Assembly: GCF_010501035.1 (NCBI RefSeq)
Contig: NZ_QVMH01000020.1
Span: 1 to 38,270 of the forward strand
Reading direction: 5' to 3'
DNA from: Paludibacter sp. 221
Lineage (GTDB): Bacteria > Bacteroidota > Bacteroidia > Bacteroidales > Paludibacteraceae
Length of the DNA stretch: 38,270 nt
The position numbers were made by a program, and so were the translations under genes. Position 1 is the stretch's first letter; every line of letters starts with the position of its first letter. This document shows positions 25,601 to 33,706 of the stretch, one piece after another. The notes under the pieces are model-generated. The model did not search any database, was not told the origin of the DNA, and was given only the letters and a program-made list of their open reading frames with translations.

Positions 25601-26746
25601 ATGAAAAAAACGATTTTGACCTTATTTTGTGTTGCTTCAGTTTTATCGTCGGCAGTATATGCTGATTCTGAATTGCCTGAAGATAATAACTTAAATCCTT
25701 TGTACACAGGTGTACCTTCATTATCCATTGCACCGGATGCACGTTCGGGTAGTATGGGCGATACCGGGGCAGCTACTACACCGGATATATACTCTCAGTA
25801 TTGGAATCCGGCCAAATATGCTTTTATGGAGAGTGCAGTTGGCTTTGGCTTTTCGTATACCCCTTGGTTGAGGTCTTTGGTCGAAGATATTAATTTGGGC
25901 TATGTGGCCGGTTATTGGAAATTTGACGATTATCAGGCAGTAAGTGCTTCATTCCGTTTTTTCTCGATGGGTAAGGTTACATTACGCACAGCGGCCGACG
26001 GACCTATACACGATGCACATCCTAACGAATTTGCAGTAGATGTGGCTTACTCCCGTATGCTTTCTGAAAAATTCTCGGCTTCGGTAGCATTCCGTTATAT
26101 ACGTGCCGACTTGGGAGTGGGTGGTTTCGGAACAGGTGGTGAAACCGAAATGTATCCTGCAGATGCTTTTGCTGCCGATGTATCAGCTTACTATCGTACC
26201 CCAATCACAATGGCAACAGGTGATGCTATCTTAGCATTTGGTGCTAACATTTCCAATATGGGTAACAAAATAAGCTACGATGATATAACATACAATTATC
26301 TGCCTACCAACCTTAAAATCGGAGGTTCTTTCGATATTCCGTTCGATAGTTACAACCGTCTTTCAGTTAATGCCGATGTGAACAAACTGTTGGTTATTTC
26401 CCGCGGAGGTAAATATGGCGATGAATTTGGTGAAGTATCTCCTCTTTCAGGTATTTTCAGGTCGTTTGCCGATTCTTCGTTTGGCGAGGAAATGAAAGAG
26501 ATAACATGGTCGGTTGGTTTGGAGTATTCGTACAACAAGCAATTCTTTGCGCGTGTAGGTTATTTCAACGAACATAAAGATAAAGGAGGGCGTAAGTACT
26601 TCAATGCAGGTGTCGGTTTTAAATTGAATATATTCCAACTGGATGCGGGATATGTGCTTGCTACTACACCGCTTAACCCTCTTGACCAAACATTGCGGTT
26701 TTCATTATCATTTGATTTGTTTGGCTTGAGAGATTTGATGAACTAA
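25601..26746 (+). CDS. porV: Type IX secretion system outer membrane protein PorV
   Basis: PorV (LptO) is a FadL-like outer-membrane beta barrel that carries cargo from the translocon and works with PorU. The 381-residue protein has a signal peptide (cleaved about AVYA, residue 21), then the family opening LYTGVPSLSIAPDARSGSMG near 35-54 with SQYWNPAKYA near 65-74. Alternating hydrophobic strands continue to the terminal ...LSFDLFGLRDLMN. A terminator lies just downstream. The genomic pairing with porU supports the call. Confidence 0.93.
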   Translation: MKKTILTLFCVASVLSSAVYADSELPEDNNLNPLYTGVPSLSIAPDARSGSMGDTGAATTPDIYSQYWNPAKYAFMESAVGFGFSYTPWLRSLVEDINLGYVAGYWKFDDYQAVSASFRFFSMGKVTLRTAADGPIHDAHPNEFAVDVAYSRMLSEKFSASVAFRYIRADLGVGGFGTGGETEMYPADAFAADVSAYYRTPITMATGDAILAFGANISNMGNKISYDDITYNYLPTNLKIGGSFDIPFDSYNRLSVNADVNKLLVISRGGKYGDEFGEVSPLSGIFRSFADSSFGEEMKEITWSVGLEYSYNKQFFARVGYFNEHKDKGGRKYFNAGVGFKLNIFQLDAGYVLATTPLNPLDQTLRFSLSFDLFGLRDLMN

Positions 26747-26769
26747 AACTTTATATCTAAAAAATATAG

Positions 26770-26802
26770 AAACGGCTGTAGAAGATAATTGCAGCCGTTT
26801 TT
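26770..26802 (+). terminator. Rho-independent terminator after porV
   Basis: AAACGGCTGTA pairs with TGCAGCCGTTT (ending 26800, one G-U pair) across a nine-base loop and is followed by TT. It begins 24 bases after the porV stop. Confidence 0.7.
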
Positions 26803-26822
26803 CATTAGCTACATTTGTATGA

Positions 26823-26860
26823 CACATAGGTTCAGATAGTTTACACATAAGTACACATAG
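26823..26860. repeat. Direct repeat copy 1 (CACATAGGTTCAG family)
   Basis: This 38-base block matches 28357-28394 at 33 of 38 positions and begins CACATAGGTTCAG. The sequence just after it holds CACATAGA / TCTATGTG inverted arms. The two copies bracket ispF and the ZIP transporter gene. Confidence 0.65.
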
Positions 26861-26933
26861 ATTTCTATTGTGTTCTATGTGTTTTCGTGTGTGTACACTA
26901 TGTGAGCAAAATAATATAATTAAAAGAGCTATT

Positions 26934-27413
26934 ATGAATATACGTGTTGGTTTGGGTTACGATGTGCACATCTTTGCACCCGAAAGGGAGTTGTGGCTTG
27001 GTGGTATCCGTATAGAACATACGCGGGGGCTTTTAGGTCACTCAGATGCCGATGTGCTGATTCATGCTTTGTGCGATGCCTTGCTTGGAGCAGCCAATTT
27101 GCGTGATATAGGATTTCATTTTCCCGATACCGGTAGCGAATTTAAAAATGTAGACAGTAAAATACTGTTGGCAAAAACCATGACCCTGCTTCGCGACAAG
27201 GGGTATGAATTTGTGAATGCGGATTGTACCGTTTGTGCCGAGCAGCCTAAGATAAACCCTCATGTGGAAGCTATGCAAAAATGTTTAGCCGATATTATAG
27301 GTACAGAACAAGATAATATATCCATAAAAGCAACTACAAACGAGAAAATGGGGTTTGTGGGTAGAGAAGAGGGGATGGCTGCTTATGCCGTAGTACTGAT
27401 ATGTAAGCAGTAA
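26934..27413 (+). CDS. ispF: 2-C-methyl-D-erythritol 2,4-cyclodiphosphate synthase
   Basis: IspF makes the cyclic diphosphate in the MEP pathway of isoprenoid synthesis. I place the start at the ATG at 26934 (MNIRVGLGYDVH), giving 159 residues, the normal length; the 22 upstream codons are repeat DNA. Zinc ligands D10, H12 and H44 are present (YDVH, SDADVLIHALCDALLGA), as are DIGFHFPDTG near 59-68 and the conserved EKMGFVGREEG near the end. ispD and ispE are not in the window. Confidence 0.95.
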   Translation: MNIRVGLGYDVHIFAPERELWLGGIRIEHTRGLLGHSDADVLIHALCDALLGAANLRDIGFHFPDTGSEFKNVDSKILLAKTMTLLRDKGYEFVNADCTVCAEQPKINPHVEAMQKCLADIIGTEQDNISIKATTNEKMGFVGREEGMAAYAVVLICKQ

Positions 27414-27460
27414 GGATGTTATGACGAGCTACAAGTAAACGAGAATTTCAGTAGAAAGGG

Positions 27461-27487
27461 AAAAGGAGAAAGTACTTTTGCCTTTTT
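27461..27487 (+). terminator. Weak candidate terminator after ispF
   Basis: AAAAGG (27461-27466) pairs with CCTTTT (27481-27486) around an inner AAAGTACTTT palindrome, followed by one more T. GC content is low, so termination is uncertain. Confidence 0.3.
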
Positions 27488-27539
27488 ATATGAAAATCTA
27501 GGTTCTTGACTCTTGACTCTAAAATACAAATATTTATTG

Positions 27540-27547
27540 TATTTTTG
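27540..27547 (+). promoter_or_regulatory. Candidate -7 box for the ZIP transporter gene
   Basis: TATTTTTG matches TAnnTTTG 26 bases before the ATG. A TTG (27513-27515) lies 24 bases upstream, wider than the usual spacing. Confidence 0.4.
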
Positions 27548-27573
27548 TGTCTTTGCAAAATCAATTATAAGGT

Positions 27574-28338
27574 ATGGAAAAGGTTTGGCTATTTGCACTT
27601 CTTAGTGCCATTGTAGTTAGTTTAATCTCTTTTATTGGTGTCTTTTTATTGTCTTTCAGGCAGCAAGCACTTAAAAAAGTATTAGTGTTGCTTGTTTCTT
27701 TCGCTGTTGGCGCGTTATTAGGAAACTCTTTTTTCCATTTGTTGCCCGAAGCCTATTTTCATATTCATGAAATATCCACTACGGCATGGATTTGCATTGC
27801 CGGTTTTCTTGTATTCTTTATATTAGAACAGTTTCTGCATGTTCACTCCGATAAAAAGAGTGGAGGCGAATCAATAAAGAATTATGGTTACTTAAGCCTT
27901 TATGCAGATGGAATCCATAACTTTACCGATGGCATACTGATTGCTGTGGCTTGGATGTTTTCCCCTGAAATGGGGTTGGCTACAACACTGACTATTGTGC
28001 TGCATGAGATTCCGCAGGAAATAGCAGATTTTGGTGTATTGCTCAAAGCCGGTTTTACACGTAAAAAAGCCCTTTTATATAATTTTGTTTCAGCTTGTGC
28101 TGCCATTCTTGGTACTGTGCTAACGCTTTGGGTGGGCGAACAGGTAAACGATTTTTCTGTTTATGTATTGCCTTTTGCCGCAGGTGGTTTTATCTATCTG
28201 GCTGCAACCTCCCTATTGCCCGAAATACTGAAAGAGACAAGTAAGAAGAATTATTGGCTTTATATACTTTGCATATTGTTGGGTGTGTTTGCTATGTATT
28301 ATTTTAGTGCAAGCGGAGGACATTCGCACGCTCATTGA
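27574..28338 (+). CDS. ZIP family divalent metal transporter
   Basis: ZIP proteins carry zinc, iron or related metals into the cytoplasm across the inner membrane. The 254-residue protein has about eight membrane helices and both core metal-site motifs: HNFTDGILIAVAW (about 114-126, helix 4) and HEIPQEIADFGVLL (about 143-156, helix 5). A short His-containing loop (HVHSDKKSGG) follows helix 3, and the tail ends SGGHSHAH, a likely metal-binding end. Which metal it carries is not clear from the sequence. It stands alone between repeat copies, with its own promoter box. Confidence 0.92.
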   Translation: MEKVWLFALLSAIVVSLISFIGVFLLSFRQQALKKVLVLLVSFAVGALLGNSFFHLLPEAYFHIHEISTTAWICIAGFLVFFILEQFLHVHSDKKSGGESIKNYGYLSLYADGIHNFTDGILIAVAWMFSPEMGLATTLTIVLHEIPQEIADFGVLLKAGFTRKKALLYNFVSACAAILGTVLTLWVGEQVNDFSVYVLPFAAGGFIYLAATSLLPEILKETSKKNYWLYILCILLGVFAMYYFSASGGHSHAH

Positions 28339-28629
28339 TGTCAGCTTAAAGGGTGCCACATAGGTTCAGTTAGTTCACACATAGGGGCACATAGAGTATT
28401 CTCACGCCAGCGGAGGTTGGATTTGCATATGGAGCAATCCAATATGTCGGATACAGCATACAAGCGAAGCGTAGCTTATACCGAAAATAAGTGCAGTTTT
28501 AAAACAGTAAAAGAACATAGGTACAAGTCACAGACTTGCACCAAATACAAGTGTTTTATACTAATGGCGGATTTGCAATCCGAAAAGGATAATAGGTTTT
28601 AATAATTTGATAATCAATCATACACTTTT
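28339..28629. other. Repeat-rich interval upstream of tsaC
   Basis: The interval contains direct-repeat copy 2 (28357-28394), a GGATTTGC / GCAATCC pair (about 28418-28440), a GGTACAAGTC-ACA-GACTTGCACC hairpin (28520-28542, one mismatch) and CGGATT-TGC-AATCCG (28568-28582). The 61-codon frame at 28417-28602 runs through these palindromes, resembles nothing I know and is not called. Confidence 0.55.
28357..28394. repeat. Direct repeat copy 2 (CACATAGGTTCAG family)
   Basis: Second copy of the 38-base block at 26823-26860, in the same orientation, 33 of 38 bases identical. It begins 18 bases after the ZIP transporter stop codon. Confidence 0.65.
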
Positions 28630-29208
28630 ATGTCTGAAAACAATGTGAATGATGAAATAAAGAAAGCTATAGAGATGCTTCGGGCTGGTGGGGTTATTCT
28701 TTATCCTACCGATACCGTGTGGGGCTTAGGGTGCGATGCTACAAACGAAGAAGCTGTAAAAAAAGTGTATGAAATAAAAAAGAGGGAAGACTCAAAATCA
28801 ATGTTGGTTTTGCTCGACAGTACAGCCAAATTACCCGCTTATGTTGACGAAGTGCCTGACATAGCCTGGGATTTGATAGAATTGAGCGATAAGCCACTGA
28901 CTATTATTTATCCCGAAGCAAGAAATCTGGCGAAGAATTTGGTAGCCGAAGATAAATCTATTGGCATAAGGATAACAAGTGAGAGTTTCTCAAAAACATT
29001 GTGTGAACGCTTCCGTAAGCCTGTTGTATCCTCTTCGGCAAACATTAGCGGTGAAAGCACTCCGGCGAATTTCATGCAAATATCAGACGAAATTAAAAAT
29101 AGTGTAGATTATATAGTGAATTTCAGACAGGACGAAAGCACACTTCCTGCACCATCGTCTATTATTAAACTGGGTAAAGGGAATGTTTTCCAAATAATAA
29201 GAAAATAA
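28630..29208 (+). CDS. tsaC: L-threonylcarbamoyladenylate synthase (short TsaC/YrdC form)
   Basis: The enzyme makes threonylcarbamoyl-AMP from threonine, bicarbonate and ATP, the first step of the t6A modification of ANN-decoding tRNAs. The 192-residue protein carries the YrdC domain only, without the Sua5 extension: GGVILYPTDTVWGLGCDA near 20-37, KKREDSKSMLVLL near 50-62, KPLTIIYP near 88-95, and SSSANISGESTPA near 137-149 (the SxN motif). The polyprenyl sugar transferase gene starts nine bases after its stop, so the two are probably co-transcribed although unrelated in function. Confidence 0.93.
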   Translation: MSENNVNDEIKKAIEMLRAGGVILYPTDTVWGLGCDATNEEAVKKVYEIKKREDSKSMLVLLDSTAKLPAYVDEVPDIAWDLIELSDKPLTIIYPEARNLAKNLVAEDKSIGIRITSESFSKTLCERFRKPVVSSSANISGESTPANFMQISDEIKNSVDYIVNFRQDESTLPAPSSIIKLGKGNVFQIIRK

Positions 29209-29217
29209 ATACTCCTG

Positions 29218-30633
29218 ATGTTGAAAACAAGAAACATGAATAGAATGACTTTGCGCTTGGCGTATCTTTTTTTTGATATGTTGGCGGCTGTCATTGCATG
29301 GTTGTTTTTTGTTTATTTCAGGCAGGTAATAAATAATGTGGGCCTGTTTGAGGGTATTCATATCCTGGTGCCTAAATACGATTATACAAAGAGTTTCGTT
29401 TTATTTCCTTTTTGCTGTCTTTTTGTTCATTACCTGTCGGGAGTATATCTTTACCCCGAAAGGCATTATCAGGTCAGGCTGTTTATAACAACCTTTGTTG
29501 CTTGCGCTATAATTGCCGTAGCTATTTTCTTTGCATTGTTGCTGGATGATATAGTTGTTTCGTACGAGTATTATTATTACTCGCTGCTTGCGTTGTTTCT
29601 TATTTTGTTCGTGTTTACTTACACTTTCAGGGTTATCATATGCTTTGGGGTACGGCGAAATTATAAAACCAAACGCTGGACAACCCGAACAGCTATAATT
29701 GGGACAGGAAAAAATGCAAAGAAAATAGCATATGAATTAGAAAAAAAACTGAAAGAAAATACTTTCGTTGGTTATATATCCGAAGACAATAAAAACTTGC
29801 AGCAAGAAGAGGTTATTGGACGAATATCGCAGATAGAGCCTGTTATAAAGAAAGAAAATATACAGGAAATTATCATCGCCCTGGACGATAGCGATGAGCA
29901 AAGACTGTTTTCAATTATCAGCTCTCTTTATAAGTATAATATAAGCATCCGGTTTACTCCGGGCTTGTATGAAATATTGATTGGGAGTGTGAAAATGACA
30001 GAACTGGGTATGAGTCCGCTGGTAAGCATTACGAACCCAACTATGAAAGACTGGCAGGCGTGTGTAAAGCGTCTTTTTGATATAGTAGCTTCATTCTTGT
30101 CATTAGTGATTTTATCACCATTATTCCTGTTTTTTGCAATCAGGATAAAAGCCGACTCAAAAGGTTCAGTCTTTTTTAAGCAAGAAAGAATAGGGCAGTT
30201 TGGGCGTCCTTTTGACATTGTCAAATTCCGTACGATGTATACAAATGCGGAAAATTTAGGTCCGCAACTAAGCAGCCCGCACGATAGCCGTGTTACCCCA
30301 TTCGGGCGGTTTTTAAGAAAATACCGTTTTGATGAGTTGCCTCAGTTCTGGAATATACTGAAAGGCGAAATGAGCATTGTAGGGCCTCGTCCCGAACGCG
30401 ATTTTTATATTAAGAAGATAACCGAAGTAGCGCCTTATTATTGCCTTATTTACAAGATTCGTCCGGGTTTGACATCGTGGGGGCCAATACGTATCGGCTA
30501 TTCGGATACGCTTGAAAAAATGGTAGAGCGGCTCAATTATGATGTTATTTACATGGAAGACATGTCGCTTAAAACAGACCTGAAAATTCTGTTGTACACC
30601 GTGGATGTTATTTTTCGTGGCAAAGGGGTGTAA
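29218..30633 (+). CDS. Polyprenyl-phosphate sugar-phosphate transferase (exopolysaccharide initiation)
   Basis: Enzymes of this type move a sugar-1-phosphate from a UDP-sugar to undecaprenyl phosphate, starting capsule or exopolysaccharide units at the inner membrane. The 471-residue protein has four or five N-terminal membrane helices (about 12-130), a nucleotide-binding-like middle domain (TRTAIIGTGKNAKKIAYELE near 156-175), and the bacterial sugar transferase domain from about 279: KRLFDIVASFLSL, a helix, FFKQERIGQFGRPFDIVKFRTM, the RFDELPQFWN catalytic pair, and MSIVGPRPE. Alternative starts are ATGs at 29236 and 29245. No other glycan-assembly genes are present here, so the sugar product is unknown. 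Confidence 0.9.
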   Translation: MLKTRNMNRMTLRLAYLFFDMLAAVIAWLFFVYFRQVINNVGLFEGIHILVPKYDYTKSFVLFPFCCLFVHYLSGVYLYPERHYQVRLFITTFVACAIIAVAIFFALLLDDIVVSYEYYYYSLLALFLILFVFTYTFRVIICFGVRRNYKTKRWTTRTAIIGTGKNAKKIAYELEKKLKENTFVGYISEDNKNLQQEEVIGRISQIEPVIKKENIQEIIIALDDSDEQRLFSIISSLYKYNISIRFTPGLYEILIGSVKMTELGMSPLVSITNPTMKDWQACVKRLFDIVASFLSLVILSPLFLFFAIRIKADSKGSVFFKQERIGQFGRPFDIVKFRTMYTNAENLGPQLSSPHDSRVTPFGRFLRKYRFDELPQFWNILKGEMSIVGPRPERDFYIKKITEVAPYYCLIYKIRPGLTSWGPIRIGYSDTLEKMVERLNYDVIYMEDMSLKTDLKILLYTVDVIFRGKGV

Positions 30634-30700
30634 ATGCTTCTTATAAAAATATCTTGTTACCTTTAATTCTATATCCATAAAACCCGCATTATCAGTTTTT

Positions 30701-30827
30701 AAGTAATTCAACTGCTTTTCGAAGTGGTTGCCTGACTTTTTTTAGACTTGGGAGAGTTTAGGCGTAAAGCGGACTTTAAGCCGCTTGCCGGATAAAAACT
30801 TTTCAGCCTAAAGTAATTCAAGCAGTT
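30701..30827. repeat. Nested palindromic element with direct repeats at its ends
   Basis: Three inverted pairs are nested: AACTGCTT (30710-30717) with AAGCAGTT (30820-30827), TTTAGGC (30757-30763) with GCCTAAA (30806-30812), and AAGCGG (30767-30772) with CCGCTT (30781-30786). The 11-base AAGTAATTCAA occurs as a direct repeat at 30701-30711 and 30811-30821, overlapping the outer arms. This could be a structured RNA, a terminator region for the upstream gene, or a small mobile element. Confidence 0.55.
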
Positions 30828-30946
30828 ATTAAGAATTGAATGAAGCTAATGTTATATTCTATGATGTAAATTCTTGATAACGAGTGTTGTAGATTATTGT
30901 TGATTTCTTGTAACTACTTATATTCGTTTTTTGATGAATAAATATT

Positions 30947-30954
30947 TATCTTTG
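30947..30954 (+). promoter_or_regulatory. Candidate -7 box for the CLC gene
   Basis: TATCTTTG matches TAnnTTTG and lies 19 bases before the ATG, giving a very short leader. No -33 element at the right spacing is seen. Confidence 0.4.
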
Positions 30955-30972
30955 CGTGCCTATATGTAAACG

Positions 30973-32751
30973 ATGGACAAACAGAATTGGTATATAAAAA
31001 TGATTGCGTGGCGCGAAGCTCATATAAAGCAACGCCATTTTATAATTATCCTGAGTTTTGTTGTTGGGGTTTTAGCTTCGCTTGCTGCCTACCTTCTTAA
31101 AACAACAATCCATTTCATTCAGAATTTTTTAGCTACTACCTTTAATGCGGATAGTGTAAATTATTGGTATTTGGTTTTTCCTATTGTAGGGATAGCCATT
31201 ACCTCCCTGTTTGTGCGCTATATTGTGAAGGATGATATAAGCCACGGCGTAACCCGTATTTTATATGCTATTTCGCAGCGAAAGAGTATTCTGAAACTTC
31301 ACAATGTATGGACATCGCTTGTAGGTAGCTCCATTACTATCGGTTTTGGGGGGTCGGTAGGGGCTGAGGCACCTATTGTACTTACAGGGTCGGCCATAGG
31401 GTCCAATTTGGGTAAGTTCTTTAAGATGGACCAAAAAACCCTTATGCTCCTCATTGGGTGCGGTGCTGCCGGTGCTATCGGGGGTATTTTCAAAGCTCCT
31501 ATTGCCGGACTGGTGTTTACACTGGAGGTGCTTATGCTTGATATGACCATGACTTCAGTTGTTCCACTTTTAATATCTTCTGTTACAGCTACTTCGCTAT
31601 CATATATTTTCGCAGGTAATGCTTTTATGTTTCATTTTACCCAGTATGAGCCTTTTGCTATCGAACGTATCCCTTTTTTAATCTTATTGGGGGTGGTTTG
31701 CGGATTGGTATCTTTGTATTTTACGCGTGGCATGAACTGGTTGGAAGGGATATTCCGTAAACTTAAAAATCCTGTAGCCAAACTGGCGGTAGGAGGAGCT
31801 ATTTTGAGCCTTCTTATATTTGTTTTTCCTCCTTTATATGGTGAAGGATATGATTCGATAGAAGCCTTATTGAACGGAGATGCTACGAGCCTGCTTGAGC
31901 ATAGTCTTTTTGCTAATTTCGGTAATACCGCTTTGGTAATTTGTATATATCTGACTTTAATTGTCTTTTTTAAAATATTTGCTTCGGCTGCTACCAATGG
32001 TGCGGGCGGAGTAGGAGGTATATTTGCGCCGTCGCTGTTTGTAGGGTGTCTTACAGGTTTTATTGTGGCCAAGGTATTGGGTTCGTTAGGATTTATTGTG
32101 CCCGAAGCTAATTTTGCTTTAGCGGGTATGTCGGGACTGATGTCGGGTGTTATGCATGCGCCTCTTACGGGGATTTTCCTCATAGCAGAGCTTACGGGGG
32201 GATACAATCTCTTTATGACGTTAATGATTGTGTCTGTAGTGTCTTATATCACTATCATGCTGTTCGAACCTCATAGCTTGTATGCTATGCGTTTGGCACA
32301 AAAAGGGGAGTTGATAACACACCACAAAGACAGGGCTGTACTGACGCTGCTTAAAATGGAAAATGTTATCGAAACAGACCTCAGTGAACTTGCTCCTGAT
32401 ATGACTTTGGGCGAATTGGTAAAAGTTATCTCAAAATCGAACCGTAATATATTTCCGGTGGTCGACCCAAGGACGAGGGTTTTTATAGGTGTTGTACTGT
32501 TAGACGAAGTAAGGAATATAATGTTCCGCCCGGAACTATATGACAGGTTTACAGTGAAGCAACTGATGATTTCGTCTCCGGCTATGATAAACCAGAATTT
32601 GCCAATGGAGAAAGTGATGCAGATTTTTGAAGATACCGGAGCATGGAATTTACCGGTAGTGGATGATGAGAAACGTTATATCGGTTATGTGTCTAAATCG
32701 AAGATATTTAATTCATACCGGCATGTGTTAGTTCACTTTTCGGAGGATTAA
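30973..32751 (+). CDS. CLC-family anion transporter or channel with two CBS domains
   Basis: CLC proteins move chloride or other anions, as channels or proton-coupled exchangers. The 592-residue protein has about ten to twelve hydrophobic segments to about residue 435, including GGSVGAEAPIVLTGSAIG with the gating glutamate at E132, GAIGGIFKAPIAGLVFTLEVL, GAGGVGGIFAPSLFVG near 342-357, and SLYAMRLAQKG with the pore tyrosine. The C-terminal 460-590 region forms a CBS pair (RNIFPVVDPRTRVFIGVV, GAWNLPVVDDEKRYIGYVS) that usually binds adenine nucleotides. Some key positions differ from E. coli ClC (see findings). xseB starts 21 bases after its stop. Confidence 0.92.
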   Translation: MDKQNWYIKMIAWREAHIKQRHFIIILSFVVGVLASLAAYLLKTTIHFIQNFLATTFNADSVNYWYLVFPIVGIAITSLFVRYIVKDDISHGVTRILYAISQRKSILKLHNVWTSLVGSSITIGFGGSVGAEAPIVLTGSAIGSNLGKFFKMDQKTLMLLIGCGAAGAIGGIFKAPIAGLVFTLEVLMLDMTMTSVVPLLISSVTATSLSYIFAGNAFMFHFTQYEPFAIERIPFLILLGVVCGLVSLYFTRGMNWLEGIFRKLKNPVAKLAVGGAILSLLIFVFPPLYGEGYDSIEALLNGDATSLLEHSLFANFGNTALVICIYLTLIVFFKIFASAATNGAGGVGGIFAPSLFVGCLTGFIVAKVLGSLGFIVPEANFALAGMSGLMSGVMHAPLTGIFLIAELTGGYNLFMTLMIVSVVSYITIMLFEPHSLYAMRLAQKGELITHHKDRAVLTLLKMENVIETDLSELAPDMTLGELVKVISKSNRNIFPVVDPRTRVFIGVVLLDEVRNIMFRPELYDRFTVKQLMISSPAMINQNLPMEKVMQIFEDTGAWNLPVVDDEKRYIGYVSKSKIFNSYRHVLVHFSED

Positions 32752-32772
32752 GAGAGTAATAGCATTGAGAAT

Positions 32773-32967
32773 ATGGCAAAAGCAAAATCATATACCGAAG
32801 CGATAGAGGAATTAGAAGAAATACTACGCTCATTGGAAGAGAGTGAAGAAGTAAACATGGATTCCATATCCGAAAAGGTAAAACGTGCTTCGGAGTTAAT
32901 TAAATTCTGCAACAAAAAGCTCCATGAGCTGGACGGGGAACTGGAAAAGATAATTTCAGAATCGTAG
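32773..32967 (+). CDS. xseB: Exodeoxyribonuclease VII small subunit
   Basis: XseB is the small partner of XseA in exonuclease VII, which degrades single-stranded DNA. The 64-residue protein matches the family: YTEAIEELEEILRSLEESE, an SEKVKRASELIKFCNKKL helix, and a terminal LDGELEKI. The large subunit gene xseA is not in the window, which is unusual but not rare. It is 21 bases downstream of the CLC gene and only four bases from the end of the opposing LytTR regulator gene. Confidence 0.92.
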   Translation: MAKAKSYTEAIEELEEILRSLEESEEVNMDSISEKVKRASELIKFCNKKLHELDGELEKIISES

Positions 32968-32971
32968 CCGG

Positions 32972-33697
32972 TTAATTTATCATTTTCTTGTTCAGAAATT
33001 CCTGAAAGGCATCTTTATAGCTATCCGAGATAGGAATACGTACTTTCCCAAATACAATCCTGTTGTGTTCTATCTCTTTTATTTTATCGGTGTTAACAAT
33101 GTACGAACGGTGAACCCGCATAAAATTTTGTTTCGATAGCATTTCTTCAACCGTTTTCATTGTAGTGTGCGATATAATTGCTTTCGGGTTATCATCCAGA
33201 TAGATTTTTACATAATCTTTAAGCCCTTCGATATATGCAATGTCTTTTGTGTTGATTTGTAGTAGTTTATAATCCGATTTTACAAATATACTTCCATTTT
33301 TCCCCTCGCTCTGTTTTTCAAAATTAGCTTTGTTGTTTATCTCAAACCATTGCAACGCCTTGTTGGCAGCTTGCAGAAAGTCGGCATACCCAAAAGGTTT
33401 CAGCAGATAATCGAGTGCATTTACCTTGTAACTTTCTAATGCGTATTGCTGAAAAGCGGTTGTAAATATGATGCGTGATTGCTCAGGCACTAATTTTGCA
33501 AATTCCATCCCATTTAATTCGGCCATTTGGATATCCAGAAAAATAAGGTCGGGCGATAGTTGCTGTACGGCTTGGGTAGCTTCTATTGCCGAATGGAATT
33601 TTCCGGTCAATTTCAAAAAAGGAGTTTTAGCCACGTAGCTTTCAATCAGCCCAAGTGCCAAAGGTTCATCATCTATTATAAAACAGGATAATTGCAT
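32972..33697 (-). CDS. LytTR-family response regulator
   Basis: The 241-residue regulator has a receiver domain with acidic residues D9, D10 and E11 (IIDDEP), phosphorylated D55 (LIFLDIQM), T80 and K100 (DYLLKPF). A LytTR DNA-binding domain follows from about residue 135 (IFVKSDYKLLQINTKDIAYIEGLKDYVKIY, FMRVHRSYIVN). It lies nine bases downstream of its partner kinase and is probably translated from the same transcript. Its targets are unknown. Confidence 0.93.
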   Translation of the reverse strand: MQLSCFIIDDEPLALGLIESYVAKTPFLKLTGKFHSAIEATQAVQQLSPDLIFLDIQMAELNGMEFAKLVPEQSRIIFTTAFQQYALESYKVNALDYLLKPFGYADFLQAANKALQWFEINNKANFEKQSEGKNGSIFVKSDYKLLQINTKDIAYIEGLKDYVKIYLDDNPKAIISHTTMKTVEEMLSKQNFMRVHRSYIVNTDKIKEIEHNRIVFGKVRIPISDSYKDAFQEFLNKKMIN

Positions 33698-33706
33698 AGT
33701 TATAGC

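Larger units (their letters stand above)
30634..30972. other. Interval between sugar transferase and CLC genes
   Basis: No gene is seen in these 339 bases. They hold the nested palindromic element at 30701-30827 and the promoter box at 30947-30954. The remainder is AT-rich. Confidence 0.5.

Noticed and set aside
26868-26933. N-terminal extension of IspF
   Set aside because: It translates repeat DNA, and the ATG at 26934 gives the standard IspF N-terminus and length.
28417-28602. 61-codon open frame upstream of tsaC
   Set aside because: It spans several palindromes of intergenic repeat type, with no recognisable protein signal.
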